Origin: Tritrichomonas foetus
Lineage: Eukaryota > Parabasalia > Tritrichomonadida > Tritrichomonadidae
NCBI GenBank assembly: GCA_001839685.1
Contig: MLAK01000136.1
Location: 1-10,138, forward strand
Direction of reading: 5' to 3'
DNA: 10,138 nt
Below, one piece after another: positions 7,001-10,138 of this stretch. The translations under genes and the position numbers were made by a program. The notes beneath the pieces are model-generated. The model ran no database searches, was not told the DNA's origin, and saw only the letters and a list, made by a program, of their open reading frames with translations. How positions within the stretch are numbered: the first letter of the stretch is position 1; each line of letters opens with the position of its first letter.

Positions 7001-9996
7001 GATTGTTCGGCTCTTTCCATCATGTCACATAATCTTGCAATATTTTGAAGAATTTGATTTGGAACCATTTTATGATGTAAAATAATAGTAATTTTCTCTG
7101 ATATTATGATTTTGATATGATCATCAATAAATTTCCAGCAACAAAGAAAAGCTGGAAAAAATAAGAAAGAAGCAAAAGGTTCATATTGTGTAGCAAAATC
7201 ATGACAACATCCAATCCCTGCATATGGACAAATTCTAATACATTCAAGTACCGTTCTATGATACCAATGAACCCATTGCTTATCCGATATTAATGTATCA
7301 ACATTAAAACAATTAATAAATGTAGATGGATCAAACACCACTCTGTGTGGAAATACGGATTTAATTTTTCCAGGCTCGCTTATTTGAATGAACGGAAAAG
7401 ATTCAAACGTGACAAAATTGGGATTTTTCTCAACATTCAAGTTATTGTAAATCTGATAAAATTGGTATGAGGCCTCTTGATTGCTTTTCAGAACATCAAT
7501 GATACGATGAGCATACAGGTTGATGGATGACTTTATTTTTATCATTAAGGAAAAAAGTACTTGGCATGCCATAAATTGTATGTCATGATCTGGGCAAATG
7601 CATAAATCTAAAACAGAATAGAAAATTGATGTTGTCTGGTGGTAAGGATCACCTCTTTGAATCATGTGGCATAATGAATTCAAGGTAGTTAATTTTATTG
7701 TTTTTGATGCATTATCTGATGAAATAATCTTACATAATGCTGGGAATAATAGTGATGATAAATTGGGATATAGCGGTGAAATAATACTAATTAAATGTAT
7801 GCAACTTGTTGCAATGCTAATGTTCGATATAAATGATGCAGAAAGTGCCTCAAGTATATTTGGAATTAGCTGACTTACAAAATCAGAAAAATCTGTTCTA
7901 ACTTCCACTACAATCGATGTAATAAGATGAATAAGAATGACTAAATTGCTACAATACCAATTAGTTATCACTAAATTAACAATGTTAGGTATAAATGGGC
8001 ATATCAATTGTTTGGTAATCAAAACCATTTGTTGTAGAAGATTAAAGTCTTTTTCATCGATCAACACAGGTATTATTTGACGAATACATTTTATTGGAAT
8101 GACTTGCATCACAGATAAGCAATTGACAATGGTTTGAATGCATTTGCTTCTGATATGAGAAAGAGTAGAATCATTCATTAGATATTGCAATTTTCGAAAA
8201 ATAATCTTTCCATAAAAATCACCAGAAAAGGTTCTGTTCGAATTTTGAACCATGAATTTGGAATATAAGTTATTGTTTTTGCGATTTATTGTTAATTTTT
8301 GACTGGATTCTAAGAATTGTGACGGTAGAATGGCACCACATCTGCCCAAAAATTTCAAAACTTTGATTTTAAGGATAGTTGATTGACTACTACCAAGTAT
8401 TTTCACCAGTTCTTGTGGAAGATTCGGTAAATACCCAAATACCTCAGAAGTAATCATCGATTGTGTTGAATATAACGATAATGTATTAATAATCGTAATT
8501 TTTATTTTATCAGTCTCAGGTTCTGTTAATAACTTGGAAAACATTGGAAATAGAACGGAAATATAACTTATGACAAGTCTATGATCAATTTTTATTAGTT
8601 CATATATTGATTTCATGATGTTAAGTGAGAGCTGTTTTTCATATGAATAGTTTAATATAGAAGATTTGATATTTTTCATATTTGATAACAGATTAATAAA
8701 AACTGGTATAAGTGTATCTGAATAAGTGGAAATTAGCTTTTGTCCTGCTGCAATTAGGCTTGGTAATGACTCTGAAATTTGAACTTTATCTAATAACTCT
8801 TTGGAGCATTGCATCTGGTTCATGCAGTTAATAATTGCTCTTCGGAAAACTATATCAACAGAAATTGGACTGTATTTCCGCATTTTTTTAAAGATATTAT
8901 AGCAGTATGATCGTATTTGAGGCGAATAATCATTTAATAAACTTGAGAGCATGTCCAAAAACCTGGAACTTGCTAAAACTGGATAATGTGTATTATCAAG
9001 AGATGTCATTATGGATCTTCTAACGCTAAAAGAGGAATCTGAAGCAGCAATAGCAATAGCTACTTCCAGATATTGAATCATGTCTATCACCAACTTATTA
9101 GATATTAGATGTAGCAAAGCTTGGGAAGCTATTGATCTTTGAGTTGAATCCTTGGAAAACATATATTTTATAGTAATATCTAATAAAGTATCAAAAATTT
9201 TGGTTTTTGATAAAGGAAGGACTGAGATGAGTTGTAATGCCGGAATTGAATCATTTGAATTGCAGTTTAAGACACTTATAATTTTTTCGGCTATTTCTGT
9301 GGAGTGATCAATCCAAAGTGTTGGATGTTTTTGATTGATCACCAGAAACAGTTTATAAAAGTCTCTAGAAAATAATAGACTGCTGACAATTTCCCAACAA
9401 TCAAAATCATGAGTTAATAGAATTTCTGGACAAACTTCAATTATAACATTCATTAAGGATATGAGTGAGTCCAGATGAGATTTCATATTACTACGAGAAA
9501 ATTCTATACACATTTTCCTGATTTTAACTCGTTCTTTTGATAATGGCTCGGGAAGATATTTAAAAAGTATTTTAAGGCAATTGCATATATTGGTAATTCT
9601 TTCTTCAAATAGAGATATTCGTTCAATTCTTTGACTAATAATTGGATAATATTGTACATGAAATAGGGCCGAATCAATGACTGAAACACTAACTGAAACT
9701 TCCAGTGCAATTGAACTTGTTTCAAGATTTTTGCTTTCTATGTATGAAATAGCTATACTAAATATTTCCTGTGTTTCATTTTCTAATACAGTGCTATCTA
9801 GAAATATCATATCATAAATAATTTTTAACACATCATTTGGAAACATACATGTTTTTTTTGTTAGATAACTGACACATCTTTGATATATAACTTGAAAGAT
9901 ATTATAAACTGTATATCCACTTGATTTAATAATAATTGATAAATATTTACTAATGATTTTTCTTGCTAGTTTCCGCTGTAAAATTGAAAGAGACAT
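4087..9996 (-). CDS. TOR (target of rapamycin) phosphatidylinositol-kinase-related Ser/Thr kinase
   Basis: A single 1969-residue intronless frame with TOR order throughout. Residues 1 to about 960 are helical HEAT-type repeats, with a TOR-like LKFLGRCGAILP at 547-558. FAT runs from about 977 to 1500. An FRB-like segment (about 1518-1600) is followed by SKQRPR 1641-1646, a TOR hallmark. The kinase domain has ATP-binding K1663 (FLLK), W1716 (HWV), GLGDRHPSN ending at N1821 and DFG 1835-1837. FATC (1936-1969) ends GWAPMW, the last residue being the terminal Trp of the family. All catalytic residues are present. TOR couples nutrient state to growth within TORC complexes at endomembranes; that role here is inferred. 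It is shorter than yeast and animal TOR (about 2470-2550), chiefly at the N terminus. The ATG at 9996 is the first in frame, but the frame is open 28 codons further back, to a TAA inside the repeat. The divergent FRB and FATC cysteine losses are described in the findings. Confidence 0.95.
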   Translation of the reverse strand: MSLSILQRKLARKIISKYLSIIIKSSGYTVYNIFQVIYQRCVSYLTKKTCMFPNDVLKIIYDMIFLDSTVLENETQEIFSIAISYIESKNLETSSIALEVSVSVSVIDSALFHVQYYPIISQRIERISLFEERITNICNCLKILFKYLPEPLSKERVKIRKMCIEFSRSNMKSHLDSLISLMNVIIEVCPEILLTHDFDCWEIVSSLLFSRDFYKLFLVINQKHPTLWIDHSTEIAEKIISVLNCNSNDSIPALQLISVLPLSKTKIFDTLLDITIKYMFSKDSTQRSIASQALLHLISNKLVIDMIQYLEVAIAIAASDSSFSVRRSIMTSLDNTHYPVLASSRFLDMLSSLLNDYSPQIRSYCYNIFKKMRKYSPISVDIVFRRAIINCMNQMQCSKELLDKVQISESLPSLIAAGQKLISTYSDTLIPVFINLLSNMKNIKSSILNYSYEKQLSLNIMKSIYELIKIDHRLVISYISVLFPMFSKLLTEPETDKIKITIINTLSLYSTQSMITSEVFGYLPNLPQELVKILGSSQSTILKIKVLKFLGRCGAILPSQFLESSQKLTINRKNNNLYSKFMVQNSNRTFSGDFYGKIIFRKLQYLMNDSTLSHIRSKCIQTIVNCLSVMQVIPIKCIRQIIPVLIDEKDFNLLQQMVLITKQLICPFIPNIVNLVITNWYCSNLVILIHLITSIVVEVRTDFSDFVSQLIPNILEALSASFISNISIATSCIHLISIISPLYPNLSSLLFPALCKIISSDNASKTIKLTTLNSLCHMIQRGDPYHQTTSIFYSVLDLCICPDHDIQFMACQVLFSLMIKIKSSINLYAHRIIDVLKSNQEASYQFYQIYNNLNVEKNPNFVTFESFPFIQISEPGKIKSVFPHRVVFDPSTFINCFNVDTLISDKQWVHWYHRTVLECIRICPYAGIGCCHDFATQYEPFASFLFFPAFLCCWKFIDDHIKIIISEKITIILHHKMVPNQILQNIARLCDMMERAEQSIFLNEDDYADLCIRTRMLSLSLHFEQEKYFDKHCPNKIVILKKFLGIASTLSLQNTIESIINNLLKKNAPNNIIKELSKWQQPMSLLTNKHNIDQSNIVHFISSCKSSNHFDWIIEKSSIFHQSSRFIKAKLSSSFAEAFFFHKNFKMMNYYSKFGQNKSIKAQILAIISMISIEPKEFILQKIDETYEKIVQKHSSKFLPNYSGIYEVIVNCQILHELTTIVKGTFSKQLFRSRLLNCVPSYSTLWKCYKVYSLVYPDDNTLKYRILDKIIHERRFTMYESTLKLFFPDDKVLNTDSILHLTFLKYKWFSGHHEWAFLELEKCIMNNKPIPLQYIYTYIDWSLTLYLGTWNVESLKHLLQLLNDEILKGNKSVQINQKLGIINYNLYNLTQNDEYAINSIRGFAITINNSSIVSFADLAQLTSLFYRTVTNPSILSQTEPLYVSIHCIKLVESIPQIIAQINKTSIATRTLIDLSKYHIQQILFPLLVATDSSIFSSTATEVLQKACLNRPDLLIEGRKIRTVLISAAITLFEEWVNATPEMLNDLMILVDNPQCNLDRIFLQVNYQLIQKIKMSKNEIEVMNIFLEIQHNCELYLIGQKKIKLSDISPNNVHCFDTPIYVPGQINIFIKSLSRYFTILESKQRPRILKMRGSNGEKYKFLLKSNEDLMLDQRVMQFFNLINAYARRTTSLSSKNGAFIRTYSITPLSSEIGLIHWVEGSDTIYSLISEYRRNHNIDEWEENTYMKESSITNIDSLRSIQRLEFIKDIFSTTNSDDLRKIFWLKSYSSDEWLEKIQRFPRSLAIMSIVGYILGLGDRHPSNIMIERTTCDVIHIDFGDCFDVAQNRILFPENVPFRLTKMIINAFGIGGIDADFRLCCNDTMIMIREHRNSISSVLEMFINEINENEVPYSDSDNINIDLTLKHIWNKMNGTGFDDHIFEVSDQIEDLIKQSTNEYNLSCLYSGWAPMW

Positions 9997-10063
9997 AACA
10001 CAGTTCCATACAACACCAAAAGGATGATTGCAATGTAATACAAAAAACGTTGGAGAAATTTTG

Positions 10064-10101
10064 CCTCCTATATGAAAGGTTTACAAAATGGTCCCCCAAA
10101 G
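10064..10101 (-). repeat. Right copy of the 38-bp inverted dispersed repeat
   Basis: Its reverse complement equals positions 1-38 with one difference. Read on the minus strand it lies upstream of the TOR start, ending 67 bases before the ATG, in the same orientation relative to that gene as the left copy has to the decayed gene. Its inner edge is the same GGAGG boundary as in the left copy, beyond which the two flanks share no similarity. Confidence 0.85.
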
Positions 10102-10129
10102 ATTTTGTGGGACCATCCCATAAACCTTT
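10075..10129. repeat. Imperfect palindrome able to form a hairpin or cruciform
   Basis: Two perfectly complementary pairs of segments are nested: AAAGGTTTA (10075-10083) with TAAACCTTT (10121-10129), and ATGGTCCC (10088-10095) with GGGACCAT (10109-10116). They are separated by a 4x4 mismatch (CAAA/CCCA) and closed by a 13-base loop (10096-10108), giving 17 base pairs in all. The left arm belongs to the 38-bp repeat shared with the window start. Sequence beyond the right arm runs off the window nine bases later. Confidence 0.85.
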
Positions 10130-10138
10130 GTCCTACCA

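Noticed and set aside
1..10138. The whole window as a Polinton/Maverick-type transposon bounded by the 38-bp repeats
   Set aside because: No integrase, protein-primed polymerase, packaging ATPase or capsid gene is present. The contents are conserved cellular kinases.

Overview
The window is AT-rich eukaryotic nuclear DNA, most likely from a trichomonad (parabasalid) protist such as Tritrichomonas or Trichomonas. The main evidence is one spliceosomal intron that begins GTATGT and ends TCTAACCCACAG. This closely matches the composite branch-point/3' splice element typical of trichomonads (consensus ACTAACACACAG). Other support comes from compact, nearly intronless genes, a UAAA overlapping a stop codon, and deeply divergent but complete signalling kinases. 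The genus is inference.

Layout from left to right. Positions 1-38 carry one copy of a dispersed repeat. At 54-485 (+) there is a decayed gene, open over 143 codons except for two TAA stops. 486-968 is AT-rich spacer. At 969-2244 (-) lies a two-exon Yak1/DYRK-family protein kinase of 384 residues after splicing. 2245-3195 is a long spacer with a possible gene relic at 2724-2999. At 3196-3771 (-) is a short-form adenylate kinase of 191 residues. 3772-4086 is spacer. At 4087-9996 (-) is an intronless 1969-residue TOR kinase with HEAT, FAT, a degenerate FRB, the PIKK catalytic domain and FATC. At 10064-10138 the same repeat returns in inverted orientation, here as a hairpin-forming palindrome that runs to the end of the window.

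The three intact genes are tandem on the minus strand (TOR, adenylate kinase, Yak1-like). Together they touch nutrient and energy signalling: TOR senses nutrients, adenylate kinase sets the AMP/ADP/ATP balance, and Yak1-type kinases act below TOR/PKA in yeast and below TOR in plants. Co-regulation is not shown by the sequence and the order may be chance.

The most notable structures are two. The 121-nt kinase intron folds into an approximately 33-bp hairpin that brings the splice sites together. A 38-bp repeat with one mismatch lies at both extreme ends of the window in inverted orientation, upstream of and pointing into the first gene on each side.
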